Shown here one piece after another: positions 36,981 to 45,416 of a stretch of DNA of 64,000 nt (within the stretch, counting starts at the first letter, position 1; the number at the start of each line of letters is the position of its first letter). The stretch covers positions 1-64,000 of the forward strand of contig NZ_VJXY01000040.1 of assembly GCF_014831675.1 (NCBI RefSeq). The letters run 5' to 3'. The position numbers were made by a program, and so were the translations under genes. Source of the stretch: Komarekiella delphini-convector SJRDD-AB1 (GTDB taxonomy: Bacteria; Cyanobacteriota; Cyanobacteriia; Cyanobacteriales; Nostocaceae). Below the pieces are notes generated by a model. The model was not told the origin of the DNA, did not search any database, and saw only the letters and a list, made by a program, of their open reading frames with translations.

Positions 36981-39302
36981 ATGACAACTCAGTTTTGGAA
37001 AAAAAGCATAGAAATAAATGCTACTCTAACTAACTTACTATTTAAGCCTGTGCATAGACGCGTACTCCTAGGTCTAAGCAAACTACGCATAGCGTCTGTC
37101 TACGACACGCTGCGCGAACGTACAAAAGTAGCTGATTGCCAGACATCGCCTTTTATTCATCAAGGTTGGTGGTTTTTGAGAAAGCGTATGCTGCCATTAT
37201 TATGTTTGATATCATTTGTTGCAGTATTGCTACTTAACAACCTTACCCCTGTCATTGCCCAACTACCGCCTCAACTTCGTCAGGAAATTAGGGGAGTATG
37301 GCTAAGTGGTAACGATTTTAGCGTTTTCAGAAATCGTTCACAGGTACAAGCAGCCATGAGCCAACTGCGGCAGTTAAACTTTAATACTGTTTATCCCGTA
37401 GTGTGGAACGATGGTTATACACAATACCCTAGCGCCATAACGCAAAAAATGGGTATCCCTTTTTTCTTCAAAGGAGTAGATGGACAAGATGTAATTGCAG
37501 ACATCATCAGCCAAGCCCGCAGCCAAGGGCTACTAGCAATACCCTGGTTTGAATTTGGTTTCATGATTCCTCTAACTTCGGAACTCGCTTCGCAGCATCC
37601 AGATTGGCTAACACAAAAGCAGGATGGGACTCAAACTTCAATTAGTGCTGCGGGTGAAGTTGCATGGTTGAATCCCTTTCACCCCGAAGTACAAAAGTTT
37701 ATCAGAGAGCTCGTCACAGAAGTTATCACTCAATACGATGCTGATGGCGTTCAATTTGACGACCACATGAGTTTACCTGTGGATTTTGGTTACGATAAGT
37801 ACACCATTAGTCTATATACTCAAGAAAATGGCAATCCTCCCCCACCCAATCCCCAAGCCCAAGCATGGATAAAATGGCGGGCAGATAAAATTACTGCATT
37901 CATGGTAGACCTCCACCAAACTGTGAAAGCCAGAAAACCGAATGCCATCTTCTCAGTTTCTCCCAATTACTATGATTTTGCCTACAAGCTGCAACTACAA
38001 GACTGGCTCAACTGGGTACGGTTGGGTATTGTCGATGAGTTGGTTATGCAAGTGTACCGTAATGATTTAGAAAGTTTTATCGGTCAAATTACCCGCCCAG
38101 AAATTTTAGAAACACAACAAATTATTCCAACTGGTATCGGTATTATGGCGGGGTTACGAAATCGCCCAGTTTCGATACAACAAATCCAATCCCAGGTACA
38201 AGCAGCGCATCAACGCGGTTTAGGTATCGGCTTTTTCTACTACGAAAGCCTTTGGGATATTGCACCTGAACCAGCAGCACAACGACAATCAGCATTTGCG
38301 GCTCTTTTCCCAAATTCAGCGTTGCGCGACATCTCTCAAAATATACCTCGCCAGCCAACTTTTAAGACCATATCGTTACCTTTATATCCAAAACCTTCCC
38401 TCGGTCAACGTGTTCGCGGCAATTTTCTGGAAGTAGCAGTAGCAGGTGGTCAGCCAAAGCGTATTTTATTAGATACAGGGTCAGCAGGGCTGCGAGTTCC
38501 CAAAGAGTTTTTAGGTAATGCCCCTATCCGCAAAACAGGGCAAAATATCAAGGAGGTATTAAGTGATGGTACTATCCTGGAGGGAGAATTAGTTTATGCA
38601 AATGTCCGGTTTGGTTTGATTCCCACCGCCGAACCTGTTCCCATACAGGTTGTTACTAGTCGCCAATGTACTGCACAAAAACCCAAATGTTCAGCAAAGA
38701 GTGGTGTGCCATTTTCTGGTATTGTCGGTGTCAACTATTTTGAAAAATCACTTCCTTATAACCCGTTGAGAAAATTACCAGGCAATCTGAGTAACGGATT
38801 TATTGTAATTGGCAATGGTGGTAGTAACAGCAATGGCAGCCTAATTCTCGGTTTAACTGCCGATAATCAAGCAGGTTTCAAAATGGCTTCTTGGAGTCAA
38901 CAACCAGAAATTAATGGTGTACCCGGTAACAGATGGGACTCTCGACTGAGCAAAGTTTGTTTAACTATTGCTGGGAGCTCTGCTAAAAATTCTTGTAATA
39001 GCAAAATGATTGCTGATACTGCAACTATTAATGGTTTGACTGAGTTCAAGTCAGCTACCACAGCAGGTAAACTCAAACCAGGATTATTACGTTCAGCAAA
39101 TGCCGTGAAGGTAGCAATTAATGGCGTTTTTGATTACAACCTAACACCAGGAACCCGCGACGGATTTAATCGCTGGAATTTGAGTGTCTCACCACAAGCA
39201 GAAGTTCCTATACTTGTTAATACTGGCATCGCATTTTTTGATAAATATGATGTACTCTTTGACCCAGTTAATGGAAGACAGGGTTTTCGCAGTCGGCGGT
39301 AA
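36981..39302 (+). CDS. Exported GHL10-type glycoside hydrolase-like domain fused to DUF3443
   Basis: A 773-residue protein. A hydrophobic signal segment is at residues 70-93 (MLPLLCLISFVAVLLLNN...VIAQ). Residues about 100-425 form a YngK/GHL10-type TIM barrel (EIRGVWLSGNDFSVF, LNFNTVYPVVWNDGYT, YDADGVQFDDHMSLP, IFSVSPNYYDFAY). Residues about 465-770 form a DUF3443-like beta-rich domain starting with the aspartic-protease-like ILLDTGSAGLRV. The first 69 residues are odd: residues about 25-50 (YDTLRERT) are encoded by a dispersed palindromic repeat. The start could therefore be ATG 36981 with an in-frame insertion, or TTG 37176 / ATG 37188 at the signal peptide. It probably acts on a cell-envelope polysaccharide. 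Confidence 0.75.
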   Translation: MTTQFWKKSIEINATLTNLLFKPVHRRVLLGLSKLRIASVYDTLRERTKVADCQTSPFIHQGWWFLRKRMLPLLCLISFVAVLLLNNLTPVIAQLPPQLRQEIRGVWLSGNDFSVFRNRSQVQAAMSQLRQLNFNTVYPVVWNDGYTQYPSAITQKMGIPFFFKGVDGQDVIADIISQARSQGLLAIPWFEFGFMIPLTSELASQHPDWLTQKQDGTQTSISAAGEVAWLNPFHPEVQKFIRELVTEVITQYDADGVQFDDHMSLPVDFGYDKYTISLYTQENGNPPPPNPQAQAWIKWRADKITAFMVDLHQTVKARKPNAIFSVSPNYYDFAYKLQLQDWLNWVRLGIVDELVMQVYRNDLESFIGQITRPEILETQQIIPTGIGIMAGLRNRPVSIQQIQSQVQAAHQRGLGIGFFYYESLWDIAPEPAAQRQSAFAALFPNSALRDISQNIPRQPTFKTISLPLYPKPSLGQRVRGNFLEVAVAGGQPKRILLDTGSAGLRVPKEFLGNAPIRKTGQNIKEVLSDGTILEGELVYANVRFGLIPTAEPVPIQVVTSRQCTAQKPKCSAKSGVPFSGIVGVNYFEKSLPYNPLRKLPGNLSNGFIVIGNGGSNSNGSLILGLTADNQAGFKMASWSQQPEINGVPGNRWDSRLSKVCLTIAGSSAKNSCNSKMIADTATINGLTEFKSATTAGKLKPGLLRSANAVKVAINGVFDYNLTPGTRDGFNRWNLSVSPQAEVPILVNTGIAFFDKYDVLFDPVNGRQGFRSRR
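37094..37120. repeat. Dispersed GC palindrome inside the 5' end of the hydrolase-like gene
   Basis: The complement of this stretch (CGTTCGCGCAGCGTGTCG then AGACAGAC) matches 16322-16349 (CGTTCGCGCAGCGTGTCG then CAGACAAGAC) with few changes. It is translated in frame as part of the putative N-terminus. Confidence 0.65.
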
Positions 39303-39316
39303 GGAGTTCTCGTTAA

Positions 39317-40123
39317 TTAATCGTGCCTTGAAGAGTCAGGCATAATTGTCTTTTGAAGATTTACGCCGCTAAGGTTCGCTCCTCTGATGTTAGCTCCTCT
39401 AAGGTTCGCTCCTGCTAAGTTCGCTCCTGCTAAGTTCGCTCCGGTGAGGTTACTCCATGCTAAGTTCGCATCGGTCAAGTTAGCCTCACTCAGGTTGGCT
39501 CGTAACAAATATGCACCGCTGAAGTGAGCCTTACTCAGATTAGCTTTGTACAGATCAGTTTTGTAAAGGTAGGCCCCCATTGCTTCCACCTCGTAAAGGT
39601 TTGCCTCGCTCAAGTTTGCCGCAATCAAGTTAGCTGTGATTAGGTTTGCAAAACTGAGGTTAGTGCGATGAAGCTTTGCTGCGCCTAAATCAGCATCTTT
39701 TAAATTAGCGCCTCTCAAGTCAGTGCCAATCAAGTTAGCATCAGTAATCACAGATTTTGTCAGATTTGCCTCACTCAAGTCGGCTCCAATCAGATTGGCA
39801 TGACTGAGATCTGCCTGTATCAGTGTAGCGCCTCTTAAGTTAGCAATAGTGAAGTTAGCGGCACTCAGGTTAGCTTCAATAAGAATTGCTTTGTAGAGGT
39901 TAGCGCTGCTGAGGTCAGCACCACTAAGGTTTGCTCGCACAAGTAAAGCATTACCTAAATCTGCCTTGTTCAAGTTGCTCCCTTGGAGGTTTGCACCTCT
40001 GAGATTATTACCTTGCAGGTTTGCAGCGCTAAGGTCTGGTTCAATCTGGAGATTTTTCTGTCTCCACTCAATCCATTTAACTGCACCTGCTTTGAGTAAA
40101 GCCAGATGCTCTCGATTTGCCAT
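39317..40123 (-). CDS. Pentapeptide-repeat protein
   Basis: A 268-residue protein consisting, after about 30 N-terminal residues (REHLALLKAGAVKWIEWRQKN), of about 45 tandem pentapeptides of the A(N/D)LXX type (for example ANLQG, ADLSH, ANLSE). They should form a right-handed quadrilateral beta-helix. No signal peptide or other domain is visible. Function of such proteins in cyanobacteria is mostly unknown. It lies 10 bases after the ccmP stop on the same strand, so the pair is very likely one transcript; this suggests, but does not prove, a link to carboxysome function. Confidence 0.9.
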   Translation of the reverse strand: MANREHLALLKAGAVKWIEWRQKNLQIEPDLSAANLQGNNLRGANLQGSNLNKADLGNALLVRANLSGADLSSANLYKAILIEANLSAANFTIANLRGATLIQADLSHANLIGADLSEANLTKSVITDANLIGTDLRGANLKDADLGAAKLHRTNLSFANLITANLIAANLSEANLYEVEAMGAYLYKTDLYKANLSKAHFSGAYLLRANLSEANLTDANLAWSNLTGANLAGANLAGANLRGANIRGANLSGVNLQKTIMPDSSRHD

Positions 40124-40133
40124 TTTTTATCCT

Positions 40134-40772
40134 TTACTCCTGACGTCCACTCTGAGCAACCCGTCCAGCTACATTTTCAATCGCCGCTAATGCTCCCGCC
40201 GCACCTGCAAGAATATCTCGTTCTTGTCCACCTAAGTAAAGCCTTCCAAAACTACCTACAGCTTGAACCTCAAGAATATTAATCGATGCTGCTTTCTCTG
40301 CTTCATTCGCAGCTAGTGCAGCATAAGCAGCAGGTTCAACTTCTAATACATATAGTGTTTGTCCTGCTAATAATAGCTGTCCCCGTCGCGTGCGATTGAT
40401 CAGTTGTGTTTGGTAAGCATCAATGTTGCGGATAATTTGGGTAGAAACGACACGCGGTTTTAAACATTCTTCTTTTTTAACTCCTAATGTCGCCAAAATT
40501 GCTTGACCAGCAGCTCGCGTTTCTCCTTGAGAGGCAGAATGAACTTCTAATAGACCATACAGGCGTTCAACTACTTGTACTCCTGGACGAACAGAAGCAG
40601 ACTTGAGCGCTACATCAGTAATTTTATTGATTTCGATGCCAGGGGAGATTTCAATCCACAATGATGTATCTCCTGGTAATGGTAAAAAACCTTGGGCTAC
40701 TGTTCCTATGTATGCTGCATGTTGAGGTTGCAGGCTGTCGAGAAAGACGAAACTGCGTAGTTCGATTCCCAA
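40134..40772 (-). CDS. ccmP: Carboxysome shell protein CcmP (tandem BMC domain)
   Basis: A 212-residue protein with two fused BMC domains. It has [23 protein letters not shown] at the start (shown over the limit only as [14 protein letters not shown]), [28 protein letters not shown], and in the second half [20 protein letters not shown] and [15 protein letters not shown]. This pattern is that of CcmP, the beta-carboxysome homolog of CsoS1D, which forms stacked trimers with large gated pores in the shell. Length agrees (about 210). As usual, it is apart from the main ccmKLMNO cluster. A pentapeptide-repeat gene follows 10 bases downstream. Confidence 0.9.
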   Translation of the reverse strand: MGIELRSFVFLDSLQPQHAAYIGTVAQGFLPLPGDTSLWIEISPGIEINKITDVALKSASVRPGVQVVERLYGLLEVHSASQGETRAAGQAILATLGVKKEECLKPRVVSTQIIRNIDAYQTQLINRTRRGQLLLAGQTLYVLEVEPAAYAALAANEAEKAASINILEVQAVGSFGRLYLGGQERDILAGAAGALAAIENVAGRVAQSGRQE

Positions 40773-40922
40773 GGTGTCGCTCTCCAGTCATAAGGGTAAA
40801 AGTTATCTATTGCAATCTATGAGTGTAACGTTAAACTACCATCTGAATTTGTCGTGTGGCGATCGCAAGCTTACAGCAACCTTGTAGTCATTACAATGCC
40901 AGTCCTGCTCTTGACTTCTGTA

Positions 40923-40945
40923 CAGACGCGATCAATCGCGTCTCT
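40923..40945. terminator. Palindrome AGACGCGAT...ATCGCGTCT after the atypical SDR gene
   Basis: Nine-base arms (AGACGCGAT / ATCGCGTCT) around two centre bases, just beyond the stop of the minus-strand gene at 40958. It belongs to the GTAGAGACG repeat family; a terminator role is plausible but no T-run is evident. Confidence 0.45.
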
Positions 40946-40957
40946 ACTCTTATCTAA

Positions 40958-41632
40958 TTAATCCAAACTAAATTCTGGAAGCTCTGATTGCCCAAATAGC
41001 ATATTTCGATCCACTGCTGACAAAACTTTATTGTTAGCACGATCAGAATTTAAACACCGACAAACTAACTGCGCGACATCTGCACGATTAATAGTGCCAA
41101 TAATGCGTGGATCTTCACTTAAAATGCCATTACCCGTTGCTGGATCAGATTTTAGTCCGCCAGGACGAATGATTGTGTAGGTTAGTCCACTAGCAATTAA
41201 ATATTGTTCAGCTTTGTCCTTCTCGGCTAAAACAGGCCCCAGTGTTTGCAAAACTTGGGGAGGCACAGCAACGGCACTATTACCAGTACCAATTGAAGAT
41301 ACAAGAATAAATTTTTTCGCTCCAGCTTTGAGAGCCGCATCGATCAGATTTTTATTACCAAAGTAATCTGGTCTTTGAGCGTCTGTAGGTAAGCCGCCAA
41401 GTGTACTGATAACGGCGTGGATAGGTTCTGTCAGAATTGCACGTTCTACATCATCAACATTCAAGGCATCTCCCAAAACTACCTGAATACCCATTGCTTC
41501 AAGTTCAGCAGCACTAGCTTCTGTTCTCAGAAGTGCTTTTACTTTTAGCGATTGTGCTGTTAAATATGTGGCAATTTCTCTACCAACGCCGCGACTTGCT
41601 CCAGCCAGAAAAATGTCAGATGCACTTGTCAT
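40958..41632 (-). CDS. Atypical SDR / NAD(P)-binding protein (NmrA-like)
   Basis: A 224-residue Rossmann-fold protein. It has the motif IFLAGASRGVGREIA (about 6-20), the LVLGDALNVDDV-like block (VVLGDALNVDDVERAI), FILVSSIGTGNS and YTIIRPGGLKSDPATG. These are features of the atypical SDR_a5 group that includes plant and cyanobacterial proteins acting on chlorophyll or quinone biosynthesis and NmrA-like sensors. The catalytic Tyr-x3-Lys is not apparent, so it may bind rather than reduce. Starts 55 bases downstream of the ureC stop on the same strand, so it may be co-transcribed with ureC, although no functional tie is known. Confidence 0.8.
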   Translation of the reverse strand: MTSASDIFLAGASRGVGREIATYLTAQSLKVKALLRTEASAAELEAMGIQVVLGDALNVDDVERAILTEPIHAVISTLGGLPTDAQRPDYFGNKNLIDAALKAGAKKFILVSSIGTGNSAVAVPPQVLQTLGPVLAEKDKAEQYLIASGLTYTIIRPGGLKSDPATGNGILSEDPRIIGTINRADVAQLVCRCLNSDRANNKVLSAVDRNMLFGQSELPEFSLD

Positions 41633-41687
41633 ATTGATTTGGGATTTTTGGTTATTTAGACAAAGTTATTTCACTACTAACAAATCA

Positions 41688-43412
41688 TTAAAACAAGAAG
41701 TAGCGCTGGGCCATAGGTAAATTAGCAGCAGGTTCACAAGTTAACAATTCCCCATTGGCTCTGACTTCGTAGGTTTCTGGGTTAACTTCAATGTGTGGAG
41801 TAGCATCGTTGTGTTTCAAATCCTTTTTGCTCACATTACGGGTATTAGAAACAGCTGCGGTTCGAGTGGTTAAGCCAAGTTGTTCAGGTATACCTCTATT
41901 CAAAGCTTCTTGAGAAATGAAGGTAATTGAGGTAGCGCCAATGGCCCCGCCAAAAGCGCCAAACATTGGACGCATGTGAACGGGTTCGGGGGTAGGAATA
42001 CTGGCATTAGGGTCGCCCATTTGTGCCCAAACAATCATTCCTCCTTTAATAACAAGCTCTGGTTTTACGCCAAAAAAGGCAGGTTTCCATAAACACAAAT
42101 CAGCTAATTTCCCTTCTTCAATGGAACCGACGTAATCAGCAATTCCATGAGCGATCGCAGGATTAATCGTGTATTTTGCAATATAGCGCTTAGCCCTAAA
42201 GTTATCATTGTTTGAGGAACTTTTCTCAGGAGATAATGGCCCTCTCTGGACTTTCATCTTGTGAGCAGTTTGCCAAGTCCGTAGAATTACTTCCCCTACC
42301 CTGCCCATTGCTTGGGAATCGGAAGCCATAATGCTAATAACGCCTAGATCGTGCAAAATATCCTCAGCTGCGATCGTTTGTGGGCGAATTCTAGAATCGG
42401 CAAATTTGACATCTTCCTCAATGTTCGGATCAAGGTGATGGCACACCATCAACATATCCTTGTGTTCAGCTAAGGTATTGATGGTGTAGGGGCGAGTGGG
42501 ATTTGTCGAAGCAGGTAGAACATAATCGTATTGGCAGACTTTTAAAATATCAGGCGCATGTCCACCACCTGCACCCTCGGTGTGGAAAGTGTGAATTACA
42601 CGTTCTTCAAAAGCGGCAATTGTTTTTTCCACAAATCCTGCTTCGTTGAGGGTGTCAGTGTGAATGGCGACTTGTACATCATATTCATCAGCAACATTAA
42701 GACAAGTACGAATCGCCTCCGGCGTGGTTCCCCAGTCTTCATGCAGCTTTAAACCGATGACTCCAGCCGCAACTTGTTGGACTAAGCCATCACGTACACT
42801 GGCATTACCTTTGCCCAAGAAACCGATGTTTACAGGAAAAGCATCAGCCGCTTGTAACATGCGGTGAATGTGCCAAGGGCCAGGGGTGCAAGTGGTGGCG
42901 GTAGTACCAGCCGCCGGGCCTGTACCACCACCAATCATGGTTGTAGTTCCAGAGGCGATCGCGGTTTCGATTTGTTGGGGACAAATAAAGTGAATGTGGG
43001 TGTCAATGGCTCCCGCTGTAACAATTCTGCCTTCTCCGGCTATAACTTCCGTGCCTGGCCCAATGATAATATCGATATTATCTTGAATATTGGGATTGCC
43101 TGCTTTCCCAATTTTGAAAATTTTCCCGCCTTTAATGCCAATATCGGCTTTAACGATGCCCCACCAGTCGAGAATCAAGGCGTTGGTAATTACCGTATCT
43201 ACAGCGTTATCTTTATCGTCACCATTAATGATGGGAGATTGTCCCATACCATCTCGGATCACCTTACCGCCGCCGAATTTTACCTCTTCGCCGTAGGTGG
43301 TGTAGTCTCTTTCAACTTCGATAAATAATTCTGTATCAGCAAGACGGACGCGATCGCCAACAGTCGGGCCGAACATGGCCGCATAGTCTTGTCGTTTAAT
43401 CCGATAGCTCAT
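41688..43412 (-). CDS. ureC: Urease alpha subunit
   Basis: A 574-residue protein with all urease alpha hallmarks. [27 protein letters not shown] is the family start (given here as [20 protein letters not shown]). The nickel-site histidines are in THIHFICPQ, the carbamylated lysine is in GLKLHEDWG, and further motifs are [18 protein letters not shown] and the C-terminal PMAQRYFLF. It hydrolyses urea to ammonia and carbamate in the cytoplasm together with UreA and UreB. ureA and ureB are not in this window: the 2.5 kb upstream hold a toxin-antitoxin module and an amidohydrolase relic. AAGGA before the ATG supports the start. An SDR gene follows 55 bases after the stop. Confidence 0.97.
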   Translation of the reverse strand: MSYRIKRQDYAAMFGPTVGDRVRLADTELFIEVERDYTTYGEEVKFGGGKVIRDGMGQSPIINGDDKDNAVDTVITNALILDWWGIVKADIGIKGGKIFKIGKAGNPNIQDNIDIIIGPGTEVIAGEGRIVTAGAIDTHIHFICPQQIETAIASGTTTMIGGGTGPAAGTTATTCTPGPWHIHRMLQAADAFPVNIGFLGKGNASVRDGLVQQVAAGVIGLKLHEDWGTTPEAIRTCLNVADEYDVQVAIHTDTLNEAGFVEKTIAAFEERVIHTFHTEGAGGGHAPDILKVCQYDYVLPASTNPTRPYTINTLAEHKDMLMVCHHLDPNIEEDVKFADSRIRPQTIAAEDILHDLGVISIMASDSQAMGRVGEVILRTWQTAHKMKVQRGPLSPEKSSSNNDNFRAKRYIAKYTINPAIAHGIADYVGSIEEGKLADLCLWKPAFFGVKPELVIKGGMIVWAQMGDPNASIPTPEPVHMRPMFGAFGGAIGATSITFISQEALNRGIPEQLGLTTRTAAVSNTRNVSKKDLKHNDATPHIEVNPETYEVRANGELLTCEPAANLPMAQRYFLF

Positions 43413-43530
43413 GTTTTTCCTTCTAATTAAGTAAATGAAATTTATTGATTTAACTTTCTCATAGAGCAGTAATTATTATCTAACTCTGCGTTTCTTTGTG
43501 TTTTACAACAGAATGTAAAACTAATAAACC

Positions 43531-43755
43531 TCAGCATCATTCAACTAGACATAATCGGCTAGTGTTGTGCGTAGGCGTAGCCTGTTGTAGCGAAAAGTAG
43601 AAGCGGCGGCTTCCGCCGTTAGCTTGCGGAGTGCGAGTCGCAGCGTAAAGCCTGCGGCATAGCTTTGCTTAGAGCGAGGCAGGAGCGTCACTTTTCAAGA
43701 CAGACATCGCTCAAGTATCCAATTTTTTATAAGATGTTCAACGGCAGTACAACGG
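43531..43755. pseudogene. Relic of an amidohydrolase gene split by a short element
   Basis: Bases 43531-43571 align to 46003-46043 in the intact amidohydrolase gene (35 of 41 identical). Bases 43706-43755 align to 46044-46091 (about 6 mismatches and a 2-base gap). The two halves are adjacent in the intact gene; here 134 foreign bases (43572-43705) separate them. The relic covers only about 30 codons (around SDRTTLAHCVHL) and also carries a frameshift, so it is dead. Confidence 0.8.
43572..43705. mobile_element. 134-base element inserted in a HIP1-type site, copy 1
   Basis: Begins TAGGCGTAGCC and ends CACTTTTCAAGACAGAC. Flanks read GTGTTGTGCG and ATCGCTCAAG, i.e. a GTGCG/ATCGCT (HIP1) site that is intact in the paralogous gene at 46040-46050. 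No target duplication is evident. The copy at 44542-44681 has the same ends. Confidence 0.75.
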
Positions 43756-43840
43756 TTAAAGGCCAACGGCGGCAGGCAATTCCGTTTTCACTGTTAACCT
43801 CTGTTTCATCCGGTGCAACATGGTTGTTAGGCGATAATAC

Positions 43841-44230
43841 TCACCAACCTACTATTTGCAAATTCTCAACTTCCTGGAAATGGGCATCGCGTGTTACTAA
43901 GGTCAACTCATACTGCAATGCCAGGGCTGCAATCCAAATATCATTCTCAGGCAATGGACGCCCTCTGAGCCTTAGCTTGTTTTTGACCTCACCATATTGA
44001 TGAGCGGTTTCGGCATCACACACAAGCACAGTGCTGTTAGCAACCAACTCATCAACTCTTGTTAGATTCTCTTGAGGTCGTCTTGATTTTCTTGCACCAT
44101 AATATAACTCCCCGATTGCAATGCTTGGGATAAAAACCTCATCAGCTTGGGCAAGGTTATTTTTGATTACTGCTTCATCTGCAAAGAGAGCAATGATGAT
44201 ATTGGTGTCCAGCAAGTATCTACCACTCAT
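43841..44230 (-). CDS. vapC: VapC-type PIN-domain toxin
   Basis: A PIN-domain ribonuclease of about 129 residues. The four acidic residues of the active site are visible in YLLDTNIII (Asp), IGELYYGA (Glu), ENDIWIAALA (Asp) and TLVTRDAHF (Asp). The frame continues upstream to 44269, but ATG 44230 lies inside the last codons of the antitoxin gene (11-base overlap, 44220-44230), the usual translational coupling of VapBC pairs. VapC cleaves RNA when not bound by the antitoxin. The module is bracketed by two copies of a short element (43572-43705 and 44542-44681). Confidence 0.88.
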   Translation of the reverse strand: MSGRYLLDTNIIIALFADEAVIKNNLAQADEVFIPSIAIGELYYGARKSRRPQENLTRVDELVANSTVLVCDAETAHQYGEVKNKLRLRGRPLPENDIWIAALALQYELTLVTRDAHFQEVENLQIVGW

Positions 44231-44447
44231 TGGCATCAACTTGCTCACAGCCTTGCTCGATTGCCTCACGCATTAACTGGAGATCATCGGGTGGTATTGA
44301 ACCTGCAAAAGGTAGCAATTGTTGCCCTGGAGTACCTCGAACTTGAGATTTGGCTAGGATTCGAGCAAATTCGAGTACCCGCCATTGCAGGTGTTGTGGC
44401 ATCACTCTTAGTTGCTCGATTACTTCGTCGATGATGGATATGTTCAT
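44220..44447 (-). CDS. VapB-type antitoxin
   Basis: A 75-residue protein starting MNISIIDEVIEQLRVMPQHL, then VLEFARILAKS, and ending EQVDANEW. Small acidic antitoxins of this kind regularly precede VapC in cyanobacteria. The N-terminal part probably binds DNA and the C-terminal part the toxin, though no ribbon-helix-helix signature is clear. A good ribosome site (ATAGGAGGACAAA) precedes the ATG. Its stop codon overlaps the toxin start. Function is inferred mostly from its position. Confidence 0.8.
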   Translation of the reverse strand: MNISIIDEVIEQLRVMPQHLQWRVLEFARILAKSQVRGTPGQQLLPFAGSIPPDDLQLMREAIEQGCEQVDANEW

Positions 44448-44541
44448 TTTGTCCTCCTATCCATCATCCTACACCGCCTTAAGATGTGCAGCTGGAGATG
44501 CATTCTTTGATAAACTCATAGATGAGCTTAACAAAAGTGCG

Positions 44542-44681
44542 TAGGCGTAGCCCGTCGTAGCGAAAAGTCGGAGCGGCGGCTTGCGCCGTTAGCGTAGCGA
44601 TAGCGAGTCTGCAAGCGTCTCTGTTAGCGCAGCGCTAGCGAGGAACGAGCGTCCGCAGGAGCGTCACTTTTCAAGACAGAC
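44542..44681. mobile_element. 140-base element inserted in a HIP1-type site, copy 2
   Basis: Same ends as copy 1 (TAGGCGTAGCC ... CACTTTTCAAGACAGAC) and the same flank pattern AAAAGTGCG | ATCGCTCAA. Removing it joins two halves of a protein-like frame (FDKLIDELNKSA | IAQTLNQQFQQC), possibly a second interrupted gene relic. Confidence 0.7.
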
Positions 44682-44707
44682 ATCGCTCAAACACTGAATC
44701 AACAATT

Positions 44708-45211
44708 TCAACAATGTCGGGACTTACACCTTTCCTTTTTTTTGACTAGTCCAGGATCAACCTTTTTCAGGTAATCTCGAAATATTTGATGTGCAGTTTT
44801 ATGGTCGCCTTCTGGAGTCATGTCGCATAACCACCATATAAGGCTACTTTGATAGCACCTTGGTTGATCTGTTGCAATTAACCGACCAAGGTGTTCACAA
44901 TTCCAACCAAAGAAAGTGTATTCCCAACTAGCAAAAACATGAAGGGCTTGTTTAAGCCGCTCAATTGTTTGCTTTGGCTCAAAAGCGATATGGTCAATAC
45001 CAAGAACGAATTTTGCTTCTTTTCTTTCAAATGGACACAACCCACTACCTGTATCAAAAATATGTATATCTGACATACCAATCCCGTAATGCCAGAACGG
45101 ATCGGATGGATTCTGCCAGTTTAGTAAACGTCCGTATCGCTTACTCCAAGGGTCAGCAAGACGCTCGATTGCTTCTATTCTGTTCCCAATTTGGTCTAGA
45201 GATAACGGCAT
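44708..45211 (-). CDS. LRAT-like (permuted NlpC/P60) protein
   Basis: A 167-residue protein. FWHYGIGM near residue 40 supplies a possible catalytic histidine, and FFGWNCEHLGRLIAT (about 100-114) contains the NCEH cysteine motif found in lecithin:retinol acyltransferase-type and permuted NlpC/P60 thiol enzymes. It has no signal peptide or membrane helix. Such proteins act as acyltransferases, phospholipases or peptidases; the substrate is unknown. It lies between the toxin-antitoxin region and the amidohydrolase. Assignment rests on the His/Cys motif order only, so it is moderately sure. Confidence 0.6.
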   Translation of the reverse strand: MPLSLDQIGNRIEAIERLADPWSKRYGRLLNWQNPSDPFWHYGIGMSDIHIFDTGSGLCPFERKEAKFVLGIDHIAFEPKQTIERLKQALHVFASWEYTFFGWNCEHLGRLIATDQPRCYQSSLIWWLCDMTPEGDHKTAHQIFRDYLKKVDPGLVKKKERCKSRHC

Positions 45212-45416
45212 ACATGAAGACGGATTTACTAGCTACTGGTAATTTAGCACTTTTATCCCTAATAGGTTGAGGATTTATTAATCTGGCGTCGCTGAATCAT
45301 GGGATGATTTCGCTCAATTTGGAACGAATTTTCAATGGTTTCAACCGCCAATTCATCCCGCATTTATGCAACGCCATTAATCTTTCTGTGCATCTAACTC
45401 TGCGTTCTTTTGTGTT

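Noticed and set aside
43478-43510. Similarity to 45388-45421 (ATCTAACTCTGCGTT... TTTTACAAC), which would extend the amidohydrolase relic
   Set aside because: This phrase is a common low-complexity repeat in such genomes, so it cannot be used as proof of gene duplication.
43740-43840. Possible integron attC site downstream of VapC (GTTGTTAGGC with CCGGTGCAAC)
   Set aside because: Only one half of the expected inverted arms is present (the opposite arm does not pair), and no integrase is nearby.
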